NCBI GenBank assembly: GCA_039105265.1
Contig: JAPFFF010000004.1
Coordinates: 5,747,501 to 5,811,500 of the forward strand
Length of the DNA stretch: 64,000 bases
Direction: 5' to 3'
Origin: Tritrichomonas musculus
Lineage: Eukaryota; Parabasalia; Tritrichomonadida; Tritrichomonadidae
This document shows positions 13,855-24,925 of this stretch, piece by piece. The notes under the pieces are model-generated. The model was not told the origin of the DNA and searched no databases. It worked only from the letters and a program-made list of their open reading frames with translations. Each line of letters begins with the position of its first letter. Position 1 is the first letter of the stretch. The position numbers were made by a program, and so were the translations under genes.

Positions 13855-15148
13855 AGAGGTATTCATGTGAAGTGAAAACTCGTTATTTGATTTTTTTATT
13901 TTTACTTTAATTGAATGAATATTTCATTTTATGAAAAAATATTAAGATTATTTACTTCTATATATCCAATACTGACATTTGCCATAATTGGTTTTAATGT
14001 ATGATGAGAATTTAAAAACCATTTAAAAAATAATGTTTCGTATATATCTCGAGTCAAATAAAATATTTATGAATTACAAATCAATAATAATATTTTGTAT
14101 TTTATTTATAAATTATATTATCTGTTGGATTTCCAATTTATTAGCCATATATAGATTTAAATACAAATTTACATAAAAAATTTAAGAAAATGTCTTATTT
14201 CTCAATTGATTTACGAAATAATTATACACTAATTGTAAGATATAATAATAATAAATATTTAAATAAATTTTTTTATGTAAATAAGTTACTTTATACTCTC
14301 ATTTTAAAGAAAAATGTAATTAATATTTTGCATTATTTTGAATTATTTTTCATCGTATTTTTGTACGTTATTATTTTTTGGTGACGTGAGATGATTATTT
14401 TCGGTGAAGTGAAGTTAATAGTGAAGTGATTCTTGAAAAATATAAATTTGCTCATCTTCATAAAAATATGAATAAAAATATTTTTTATAAAGTAAAATTA
14501 TTAATTACTATATATTAAAAATAACATTAATATTTAATATATTGAAAACTAAAAAATAATCACAATACAAACCAACTTATTTTTTAAAAAATTCAATTGA
14601 AAATCATCGTTTAATTGAATTTTTCATTTTTTTTTTAATTTATCTATTTAATATATTATGTAAAACTTAAATTTAAAATGTATATAGTGTATAAATAATA
14701 ATATATATTATATATATAAAATAAAATAATGTTTTAATAAAAATATTACTAGGATAAAAACGTTTATTATTTCAATTTAAAAAATATAATAACTGAAAAA
14801 GTTAAAAATTTATTAAAAATAAAATAAAATATAAACAAGTATATCTCTAGAAAATACATGTTTTATAAACATATAAGTATTAATAAGTTATCAAAATATA
14901 TATGTTATAATAATTAATAAAACAAAATTAAATGTATATTTATATTTCATCAATTTTTATATAAAAAAAATTATATAGCCTCTCAATTATAAAACGATTT
15001 TTATTCAGAAAAATAAAAATAGAAATATCTCAAAAATAGGAGTATAAAATTCTTATCCATTAAAGTACATTCTTAGTTTCAAAATAAAAATAAAGAAAAT
15101 ATGATCAAAATTAAAATATTTCGTCAATTTCTCTACATGAATACCTCT
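13855..15148. mobile_element. Non-autonomous TIR element, AGAGGTATTCATG family, copy 1
   Basis: The element begins AGAGGTATTCATG and ends with its exact reverse complement CATGAATACCTCT. It is flanked on both sides by AAATTTTA (13847-13854 and 15149-15156), a perfect 8-bp target-site duplication. The 1294-bp body is extremely AT-rich and has no credible coding sequence; a 64-codon ORF at 14190-14384 looks like chance. An 8-bp duplication fits hAT-type and some other cut-and-paste superfamilies. Copies 2 and 3 (40669-41855 and 57363-58549) share the termini but have a different, mutually near-identical interior. Confidence 0.85.
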
Positions 15149-15156
15149 AAATTTTA

Positions 15157-16780
15157 ACAATTTCTTAATCAAACCTTTATATATTTATAGTAATTATTTT
15201 TTAAATTAAATATCAGTTATGTTTTAACCATACTATAGTATATAAACAAGCCTTTTATTAAATAAATAAAAGGATGTTTTTTTTTTAATATTCAAATCTT
15301 ATAATTAGTACATAATAAAAGTTCATTAAGCATGTTACTATATTTAAGAAATCTTATTTCTACTGTTTTGAAGAATCTAAATGCATAGATATGATTTTAA
15401 CTTTGAAATCTTTTTGTGAAAGTGGAAAGTTAGATCTTATTAGTATCTAAAAGTATGTTAAATTAAATTAATATCTTATTTTATATTCTTTTGATTAATA
15501 AATCATAATTATAATTCAATAATGAACAAAATATAAATTCCATTCAATTCTGTTTTCAATGTAATAACAATAAAATATTTGAGAGGATGATAATAAAATA
15601 AACTATACGTTTACACGAAAATTAGTTCATTTACGGTTATTAAAATAGGTATTTAAATATTGTATGGATTGTCTCAAAAAGTAGCTGAGATAAAATCGTT
15701 ATTTTTTTTTTTACAAAATTTTGAATGTTCTCTGCGAATTTGTTAAAACTTTTTGTATTTTCATCAAAACCATTAGAGAGGAAAATGATGCAATATCTAG
15801 TATAACAGTATTTTTAGTTGGACTACAATTGAATGAAACTTCAAATTCTATTTTGACATAAATAGCATTTAATTTTTTTGTATAATATAAATTTCAAATT
15901 TTTCTTCTTATTAGATGCTCCTCTAGCATTCATCGAACGCAGTCAGAACGTAGTTTAAGACGAGTCAATAGATATTTCATATTATGTTAGCACAACACAA
16001 TACTAGACTCCTTTAAATAATCAATATTGAGTTATAATCATCGATTTGAATAACATATGTTTTTATTATTATTCTTATTTTTATAATATTCTGAAATTCC
16101 AATCATATGGTTTCATTGTTGCCAACGGGCTTAAAATTATACCAAAATTCATCATTAAATTGTTTGATATTCGTCCAATACCTAAATCATTGTTCAAATG
16201 AAGACGATTAATATGGTGTCATAAATATTGGTTTGGAAATGTAGAAGGAACAACAATGAGTGGATTGCGGCTCATAAATTATGCGATTATAACCTTTTTC
16301 ATCACAAATTTCGATTCTACAGCCCCGGCGTTATAAATCAATGCTAAAATCTTTTTTGTAGCTATTTTTATAGAAGAAGCACAGCATGGTATATACTACT
16401 CGTTTATTAAAAATCTAAATGACAATCAAAGAAATATTATATATATTCAATCAAAATCAAAGAAATATTATATAATAAACCTCAGGATTTTCCCCAATTA
16501 TATAGGGGGCACATTCCACCAAATTTTTGGTGAATTTGGTGAAATGGAGAACAGAAATATCAGGATTTTTTACTTATATTTTAAACAACTAAAGAACTAA
16601 TTCCATTGATTTTGCTTGCAATTTACTCTTATGAATAAATTTAATGTATAATCGTTTAAATTTTACTATTAATCAATTAAACAAATAGTTCGACAATGTT
16701 TTTTACTTTCCTTCAAAACATTTTGAATAGTCCATGATAGGTGTTATTTTCCACAAAGGGGAAGATTTTTTCGCCCATTT
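15157..16780. other. Intergenic, mostly featureless AT-rich DNA with a possible coding relic
   Basis: No intact ORF. About 16120-16350 has raised GC and, on the minus strand, a stretch of some 40 codons containing GCRIEICDEKGYNRIIYEPQ before stops intervene. It may be a gene fragment too decayed to identify. Two precursor-like copies of the downstream 31-bp repeat occur near 16425-16480. Confidence 0.4.
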
Positions 16781-16785
16781 AGAGA

Positions 16786-18352
16786 TCTATTATATAGATC
16801 CAATCAGAATCAAAGGAATAATATATAGATTCAATCAGAATCAAAGAAATAATACATAGATTCAATCAGAATCAAAGAAATATTATATAGATTCAATCAG
16901 AATCAAAGAAATATTATATAGATTCAATCAGAATCAAAGGAATAATATATAGATTCAATCAGAATCAAAGAAATAATATATAGATCCAATCAGAAACAAA
17001 GAAATAATATATAGATTCAATCAGAAACAAAGGAATAATACATAGATTCAATCAGAATCAAAGAAATATTATATAGATTCAATCAGAATCAAAGGAATAA
17101 TATATAGATTCAATCAGAATCAAAGAAATAATACATAGATTCAATCAGAAACAAAGAAATAATATATAGATTCAATCAGAAACAAAGAAATAATACATAG
17201 ATTCAATCAGAATCAAAGAAATATTATATAGATTCAATCAGAATCAAAGAAATATTATATAGATTCAATCAGAATCAAAGAAATAATATATAGATTCAAT
17301 CAGAATCAAAGGAATAATACATAGATTCAATCAGAATCAAAGAAATATTATATAGATTCAATCAGAATCAAAGGAATAATACATAGATTCAATCAGAATC
17401 AAAGGAATAATACATAGATTCAATCAGAATCAAAGAAATAATACATAGATTCAATCAGAATCAAAGAAATATTATATAGATTCAATCAGAATCAAAGAAA
17501 TAATACATAGATTCAATCAGAAACAAAGAAATATTATATAGATTCAATCAGAATCAAAGAAATATTATATAGATTCAATCAGAATCAAAGAAATATTATA
17601 TAGATTCAATCAGAATCAAAGAAATAATATATAGATTCAATCAGAATCAAAGGAATAATACATAGATTCAATCAGAATCAAAGAAATATTATATAGATTC
17701 AATCAGAATCAAAGGAATAATACATAGATTCAATCAGAATCAAAGGAATAATACATAGATTCAATCAGAATCAAAGAAATAATACATAGATTCAATCAGA
17801 AACAAAGAAATATTATATAGATTCAATCAGAATCAAAGAAATATTATATAGATTCAATCAGAATCAAAGAAATATTATATAGATTCAATCAGAATCAAAG
17901 AAATAATATATAGATTCAATCAGAATCAAAGGAATAATACATAGATTCAATCAGAATCAAAGAAATATTATATAGATTCAATCAGAATCAAAGGAATAAT
18001 ACATAGATTCAATCAGAATCAAAGGAATAATACATAGATTCAATCAGAATCAAAGAAATAATACATAGATTCAATCAGAAACAAAGAAATATTATATAGA
18101 TTCAATCAGAAACAAAGAAATATTATATAGATTCAATCAGAATCAAAGAAATATTATATAGATTCAATCAGAATCAAAGAAATATTATATAGATTCAATC
18201 AGAATCAAAGGAATAATACATAGATTCAATCAGAAACAAAGAAATATTATATAGATTCAATCAGAATCAAAGGAATAATACATAGATTCAATCAGAATCA
18301 AAGGAATAATACATAGATTCAATCAAAATCAAAAAAAAATAATATAGATTCA
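16786..18352 (+). repeat. 31-bp tandem array, about 50 units
   Basis: The unit is TAGATTCAATCAGAATCAAAG followed by AAATATTATA, with a strict 31-bp step. Three tail variants (AAATATTATA, GAATAATACA, AAATAATATA) and an AATC/AAAC variant alternate. Blocks of variants recur at multiples of the unit: the same run begins at 17281, 17622 (11 units on) and 17901 (9 units on). Units directly abut, so it is not a CRISPR-like array. It is non-coding. Confidence 0.97.
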
Positions 18353-19421
18353 AAAAACTTAATATATATATATATAAATGATTCTTTCTCAATTCATGAA
18401 TATAATCCAGATAAAATTACTTTATATCTAGGAAATATATAAATATATGCATTTATATATGAGGAAAATATGTATGATTCATTCATGATGACAAGAAAAT
18501 CATATTATAAACTACTTCTCAACGGTTGTACCAATAATTGAGTGCCATTCAAAAGTTTACATTTATCATGAAATGGAAGCAAAAATTTCATGACATGCAT
18601 AATTGAATTATATTTCAATTCTAGAAACTTGTAATAATTCAATCGTATGATTTTAAACAGCTTTTACATATGTTTTATGCAAGATCGGAGTGCTTTCTTT
18701 ATAAGAAAGGTTTTATTTACAATAATATTTTCAATGCATATGCATTTAAACTGTATACAAATTTAAATAAAAAATTAACATGCCATAACCAAACTGTGCG
18801 AGATTTAAATTTTCTATTGATATCAGTACAAATAAAAATTGAAATTATATTTGAATTGTTATTTCAAATTATTTTATAAACATTTCAAAATTAATTAAAA
18901 AAAAAGTGTATTTTCTCTAAAAAAAACAAAATATAATTTATTTAAACTTGAAAAATAAATTTATTATTCTATATAAATATTTAAAATTTTACAATTATTG
19001 ATCATTATATTTTATAGGATGAAATAAATAGAGTTTCTTATATTCAAAAAATAAATTCATTAGAATTTGGTTTTGGCCAGGCCAATCTTTATAATAAGCT
19101 ATATTTTTATTTATTAGACATATATAAACAGATATTATATTTTAGGTGTAAATCTGTGAAATAATGATTTGTGTTCAAACATTTGACGTTAAAAATGACG
19201 GTTAATTAATCGGTTATCTATTGAAAACTTTAAATTAAAAGATATTTTTTTTACTATACCACTCGCGAGCAATGTCCTCCCAACATTGCGTCGACGTCAT
19301 TTTTGGACGAAATGACAAGCGTAAGTATAGTTTTTTAGCCCCCGGGGGCGCCCTATTTATTCTTTTTATTCATTTGTTCTTTATTATGAAATTAATTTAA
19401 ATTTGCAATGTTTTTTATTAT
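18353..19421. other. Intergenic, no gene seen
   Basis: AT-rich DNA without a supportable ORF; a 69-codon frame at 18670-18879 has no recognisable features. A GC-rich island at 19260-19350 contains the inverted repeat GTCATTT/AAATGAC and the palindrome CCCCCGGGGG. TTGGCCAGGCCAA is a short palindrome near 19072. Their role is unknown. Confidence 0.5.
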
Positions 19422-19936
19422 AAAAGCAACAAAATTAACGCACAATATCAATTATTCTTATTCTAATGTTTCTCCTAAATAAACAGAGTTAAATAAAACA
19501 CACATCTCAAACACTTTTATAAGATAATTATAAACAATTTCAAAAACAAATAAAATCAATAAAGATTAAAGCGCAATACCAATTATTCTTATTCTAATGT
19601 TTCTCCTAAATAAACAGAGTTAAATAAAACACACATCTCAAACACTTTTATAAGATAATTATAAACGATTTCAAAAACAAATAAAATCAATAAAGATTAA
19701 AGCTTAATATCAATTATTCTTATTCTAATGTTTCTCCCAAATGAACAGAGTTAAATAAAACACACATCTCAAACACTTTTATAAGATAATTATAAACGAT
19801 TTTAAAAAACAAATAAAATCAATAAAGATTAAAGCGTTATCTCAATTATTCTTATTCTAATGTTTCTCCCAAATGAACAGAGTTAAATAAAACACACATC
19901 TCAAACAATTTTATAAGATAATTATAAACAATTTCT
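19422..19936 (-). repeat. Short satellite array in reverse orientation
   Basis: About four monomers of the same 130-131 bp satellite as 1-10608, but reverse complemented (AAACACACATCTCAAACA and TTATTCTTATTCTAATGTTT recur at 130-131 bp). The edge facing the main array carries the rare TTAACGC variant, as does the inward edge of the main array (GCGCGTTAAT near 10598). The two arrays therefore face each other across about 8.8 kb. Confidence 0.96.
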
Positions 19937-21483
19937 GTTTTTGTAACTAGTCGAAAATATAATGGTGTATTAATTATTAGCTATTAATACTGATTAAAAT
20001 ATTATATAACCTCAAAAGGGAATAATGATCCTGTCTGGATATATAACTACATCGAAAATCATATTTTTTGATATTGACAATTAATCTATCTATAAACATT
20101 TTATATAAACATTTATTTATATTTTCAAGATTAAAACTTTCATTTTCCTATTATTGGGCAATTGATAATTATTATCAACAATTTTTAAGCAATATTTAAT
20201 ATTTTGATATATTTTTTTTATCGTACTAAGTATCAAATAAATATATAAATTATTATAATTAATATATATTTTATTATTTTTAATATATTTTATTTTTAAT
20301 ATCTTTTCATTCTCTTATCAAAATAATACGTTTTTCCTACAAAAAACTCTCAATTTAAAATAATTGCATACAATAAAATACGTTTTTCCTACAAAAAACT
20401 CTCAATTTTTCAATGAAATTGTAAGATTTATTTTTTCTAATATAAAATATTTTTAGGTTAACTATTTTTATATAACCAGTTTTTTATATTATAAATATAT
20501 TTATGCATTTATTTACTTCAAATCATGAAAATTATTATTTTTGAAAAGAAATTCAAGGAATATTTTTTTAATATCAATTAAGAATATCATTTGATTTATA
20601 CTATGCTATCCATTTTTAAAAATATCTGTTAAAAAAGTTCAAAATGAAATAAACTATTCAAAAATAAATAAAATTTATATTGATCGAATATCTTAATCTA
20701 TTTTTGATATATCTCATAAAAAAGCATTAAATAATATAATTATATGTTTTTATATGAAAATAACAGAAATATTTTATATCTTGTAAAAATGAAATAGTAA
20801 TTAAACAAAAAATAAAAAAATCATTTTTTGTTCTTGCACTTTAAATGTAATCATTTTAATAAATAAAACTGTACTAATAACGCTAAATCAAATAAGCAAA
20901 GCCAATAGAATGAATTTTGATTTTCAAAAGATTTTTAAATGATGATGATCAAGTAACTTTTTGGGGCAGAAACTGAAACAAAAAACAAAAACAGAATTTT
21001 GCTTTATGCACAATTTAAATGCTTTATATCAGAGCAAACCCCAATTTTATTTTCAATGATTGATATCTAAATATTATTCATTGAAACAGAAAATCAAAAG
21101 AAATAGTTCAATAAAATTATTATTTATGATCTGAATAATAATTGCTGGATATCAAATGTATTAAAAAGAATAGAGGTATTTTGTTAGGACTCATTTTTTA
21201 GCGCCGTAAAAAATTGTAAACGGTTTTTTAGGGGGTTTTATTGCAATTGAAAAAAACGGAAAAAATTGATTGTAATTGTTTTTTATCAAGTGATTTTAAT
21301 TTTCATTATTTTCCAAAAATAGAAATATATTTATTGATATGTGTTTAATATAATTATAGCATAAATTTTGAAAAACCATACAAATTGATTTGGAAAAATA
21401 CAATTATATTTGACAATAGATATTCAAATTCATATAGAATGAAAAAAAATCAATTTTTTAGAAAAACTATAAATTAAATAATA
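19937..21483. other. Intergenic AT-rich DNA with a 52-bp tandem duplication
   Basis: No gene is supported. A block starting ATACGTTTTTCCTACAAAAA at 20326 is repeated at 20378 (a 31-bp identical core at a 52-bp spacing). The remainder is very AT-rich sequence with many homopolymers. Confidence 0.5.
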
Positions 21484-21485
21484 TA

Positions 21486-23901
21486 GGGCTAGCACGAAAA
21501 AATGATCTTTTTTGCCCGAAATAAAAAAAATTATTTGAAAATTGCGATCATTTTTGACAGAAAAAATAAATTCTTGTCATTAAAAAATTTTTCATCGCAG
21601 AAAAAATGATCAATTTTCAATGCAAAAAATTTTTTCCCGAAAACGGTTTTTGAAACTACGAATATTTAGAAATGTATAACGAAAACGGTTTTTGATGGAA
21701 AATATTAAGTTAAATCTGAAAAGAAAAAACTCATGAATAAAAATATTATAATGAAAAAATATTTTTTTTTATTCAAAGCCTATTCGAGAAAAATAATATG
21801 TAATCTTGCAATTATGAACATGAATGTTTATATTGTTTTATTAGTCTCCTTTTTCATTAGTTTTTTTATTTATTATCTTTTTTCTTTAACATTATATGCT
21901 TCAAACACAGAAATTTATATTTTAGACAAGATATTTGAGAATTACTTAAAATGTTGAATTATATTATTATATTATTATTTATTAAAAATATGTGGTCATA
22001 TATATATTTGGGTAAATTTCATGTGATTACTTGTTGCTCATATAAATTAAAAACATAATTTTTTGAATTCTGATAAAAAAATTTCATATACAAAAATTTT
22101 TAAAAAATTTTGATTAAAATTTGAGAAATATAATATAGCAAAGTTTGTTGGTGATATGACCAACAAACTATATTCAAATATTTGATAAAACAGCTTTTTG
22201 AAAAAAGAGCTTTTTGATAAGTGAGCTTTTTTAATAAAAATCAGTTTATTTGTGAATGATTTAAATTTTTTATATCGCCAAGGAATGATTTGTCAAAACC
22301 AGGCAAAGACTGGCAAGAAAAACACAGCAATTCATTGATACCACCTATCTTCTTGCAGATTATGATCACCTGATACTGGTTTCCAACCACATATTTATAA
22401 ATCAAATTAGGCAATCTCGAAATACAGATGCATGCTAGTATATCATGTAGATCAGCTATTTTCATCCACAAATTAATGAACTCTAGTCATCAAATTAAAA
22501 GCCCGAGCTAGAGATTATCATTCGGTAAACAAATTTTCAAAACGCAGCCTCTTATTTATAAAATCCAATCTGTAATGCAATATAAGATACCTATTTACAA
22601 ACAGAAATCAACTTGTTAATGAACTACAGTCCCAGATTTGTAAATCATAAGCAAAGATTCCAGTGCAAACTCTTGACTTTATAATCTCCATATGTACTAG
22701 TTTCTCGTTCTGAAAATAAATACATTACTATTTTAATTCTTTCTTATTTACTATTTTAAACAAGTTAATGCTAAAATTATAATTTCTTTCCTTTTTTACT
22801 GAAAAAGTTGCAATGTCTATTACGAAATTTTTATTTTAATTTAAAAAGTTATGTTTCCAAATCCGTTAATATTTAATATCTCCTATTTGTGTATAAAAAC
22901 CATAATTTATATGTATAAAAAAGTTAGTATAACTTGTTCGATTCTTTGTATTTATTATATTTTAATTAATTGTTTTACCTTTTTTTGGTTTGTATAGTCG
23001 ATTTTAATCAGTTTAACAATATATTTATTCAAAAAGCTGTTTTATCAAAAAGTGTTTATTTGAAAAAGCTGTTTTATCAAAAAGTCATCTATTCAAATAT
23101 TTTTTCTTTCAAAATTTGAATATAGTTTGTTGGTCATATCACCACCAAACTTTGCTGTTTTTATTATCCCTTAAAATTTTTATCAAAATAACCATAATTT
23201 TTGATAAGAAACAAAACAAAATTCTTAGTAACCAATTGTTTATATCGTGTTTACTGAATATTAAAAACAAATTATCATTAAAAACAATTATATCTTTGAA
23301 TATAATTCAAATTATTTGTGACCATTGAAATACATTAATTTTGGATAATGAAATTAATTTGTTTTTTATTCTGCATGCAATAATATGCTTATCATTTAAT
23401 ACAATTTATGGAAAAGATTTGAAAAAATTATTATCATATAATATTATTGATATTCTTAATGAACTTGAAAATAATGAAAACAATGAAGATTTATGCGATA
23501 AATCAATTGATAACATAAAATACTTCATTAATATTGGATAAGTAAAAATGATCAATAAAGATACATATTATTTTTTACAAAATTGAACACGACTTTTTTC
23601 TTTTATCTTTTATATAACAGCATTTTTTTTATTTTTTTTATTTTTCTTGCTTGCTGTTATAAAAATTTTATCATTGAATAAATTCTTTCATTTAAAGATT
23701 TAATTCTTTTGTTCAAAAAAAATATCGGAAAATTTTTCATTCTCACTTTTTGTGATTGAAATTTCTGCGTCAAAAATTTTTTTAATGAAAAAAATTTATT
23801 TTTTGTAAAATTTTTTCACATAATTACTAAAATTCTTCCTTGAAAAAAATACGCAACTCTTTTTTTTATTTATGGTTTTGATCATTTTTTCGTGCTAGCC
23901 C
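21486..23901. mobile_element. TA-flanked TIR element, 2.4 kb, with a nested element
   Basis: Perfect 22-bp terminal inverted repeats start GGGCTAGCACGAAAAAATGA at 21486 and close at 23901. Each end abuts TA (21484-21485 and 23902-23903), and the symmetry continues outward as ATATAGGG/CCCTATAT. TA flanks and a length near 1.4 kb once the nested copy is removed fit the Tc1/mariner/IS630 group. No transposase motif is readable. Two short ORFs flank the nested element (21733-21957, with a hydrophobic segment VYIVLLVSFFISFFIYYLF, and 23341-23541, charged). They may be relics of one small gene, but this is not supported by any recognised domain. Confidence 0.75.
22138..23155. mobile_element. Nested TIR element, about 1.0 kb, with hairpin ends
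   Basis: Lies wholly within the 21486-23901 element. Its ends match in inverted orientation over about 45 bp. The ends begin GCAAAGTTTG(T/G)TGGTGATA and continue to ACTATATTCAAA, and there is further subterminal similarity including AAAACAGCTTTTTGAA. Within each end, GTTTGTTGGT and ACCAACAAAC can pair to form a hairpin; on the right arm one base is altered. The flank is TA on the left and TG on the right, so a TA duplication with one mutation is possible. The interior (22240-22720) is less AT-rich and holds a 76-codon minus-strand ORF that I do not recognise. Confidence 0.65.
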
Positions 23902-23903
23902 TA

Positions 23904-24630
23904 TATAATTTATTTTAAAAATATTTAATACTCCTGCTGTTAAACTATTATATTTTAGAAAGAAATAAAAAGTCTTTTTAAATAAACTAAATTTTTTGTT
24001 AAAAATCAATGAATCATAAAAAACCAACTTTTTGGTGATGCAATTTTAAATGAACGTCAGAACTTTATACAACGATAAATTAACCAAAATAATTTATTTA
24101 TAAGCAACAAGAAATACTATAGTTATTTATTTAAATAATTGTTTTTTTATTTCTCTTTTATATCTTGAGAAAATCTTGGGGGGTCAGAACTTTTTTTAAC
24201 CCCTATAGATCAAGATAAAAATAAAAAATTGATATCGAGAAAATAACGTACAGGTTCCGACATTCATGTTGCACGTCTCTGCCGTTCAAGTTGCACGTCC
24301 TCTCAATTTTTTAAACTTTTTCTGAGTCATTCAAGTTGCACAAAAAAATGAAATTTTAAAATGAAAATATATTGAAAATTTTTAAACAAAATGTTAATAT
24401 TAATATAAATATGTATTATTTTTTGTGCTAATAATATTTTAAATAAATATAGAATCATAAATAATTTGTTTTTTATATAGATAATGTAATTCAGTATTTT
24501 TTTTTTGGTAATGAACCTCATTAAAAATATGATATAAATTATTAACTTTAAATAATAATTGTTTTTATTATAACAAAGTTCAAAAATTATTATTTGAAGA
24601 TATACTTTACTACCGTTTTCCATAAAAAAC
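23904..24630. other. Intergenic with short direct repeats TTCAAGTTGCAC
   Basis: No supportable gene. At 24262-24340 a motif TTCA(A/T)GTTGCAC occurs three times in direct orientation. It resembles the end of the adjacent palindrome (TTCAAGTTGCAA), so these may be subterminal repeats of the same element. A 98-codon minus-strand ORF here is homopolymer-like (Ile/Lys/Phe/Tyr/Asn) and unconvincing. Confidence 0.4.
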
Positions 24631-24912
24631 TTGCAACTTGAATGGCGCGGCCGTTTATTTCCGATTTGAGAAGAAGCTTGAAATGTGAATGGGGGGGCCG
24701 TTTATTTCTATTCAAATTTTATTTGAAAAATTTTCGTTTTTTTTTTTTTTTTTTTTATTATTTTTTAAAATGACTACAAATAAAAAAAAAAAAAAAAAAA
24801 AAAAAACGAAAATTTTTCAAATAAAATTTGAATAGAAATAAACGGCCCCGCCATTCACATTTCAAGCTTCTTCTCAAATCGGAAATAAACGGCCGCGCCA
24901 TTCAAGTTGCAA
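24631..24912. repeat. 282-bp near-perfect palindrome (foldback element)
   Basis: The left arm starts TTGCAACTTGAATGGCGCGG and the right arm ends with its reverse complement. The arms run about 130 bp each with only one or two mismatches (GGGGGGGCC against GGCGGGGCC). They close on a poly-T/poly-A pair around a spacer of about 20 to 30 bp near 24771. Each arm holds two copies of AAATAAACGG (as its complement CCGTTTATTT on the left arm) next to GC-rich boxes that stand out in this AT-rich DNA. It sits immediately upstream of the broken transposase at 24926. It resembles a foldback transposon or MITE. Confidence 0.85.
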
Positions 24913-24925
24913 TTGTGATTTTAAT

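Larger units (their letters stand above)
12527..15690. repeat. Degenerate inverted repeat around a decayed region
   Basis: About 12527-12597 (ending GGTGTAAACGTATAG) is matched in reverse by 15602-15690 (CTATACGTTTACACGAAAAT onward), with roughly three quarters identity by eye. Just outside each arm lie similar GC-richer stretches in direct orientation: GGCGTCGAGCGCAGCGG near 12440 and CATCGAACGCAGTCAG near 15931. This looks like the remains of an old TIR element about 3.2 kb long that later received the 8-bp-TSD element at 13855-15148. The family is not recognised. Confidence 0.5.

Noticed and set aside
12430-15950. Reading the direct GC-rich stretches as long terminal repeats
   Set aside because: The matches are too short and too diverged, and no retroelement coding sequence lies between them.
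16786-18352. CRISPR-like array
   Set aside because: The 31-bp units abut directly with no spacers, and the setting is eukaryotic.
19260-19350. GC-rich island with small palindromes as an RNA gene
   Set aside because: No cloverleaf, box motif or known RNA consensus could be recognised; left as unexplained.
22241-22471. 76-codon minus-strand ORF within the nested TIR element
   Set aside because: Reasonable composition but no recognised domain; it ends in the element interior and could be chance. Kept only as a remark.
24327-24623. 98-codon minus-strand ORF
   Set aside because: Ile/Lys/Asn/Tyr/Phe low complexity next to the foldback element; likely chance.
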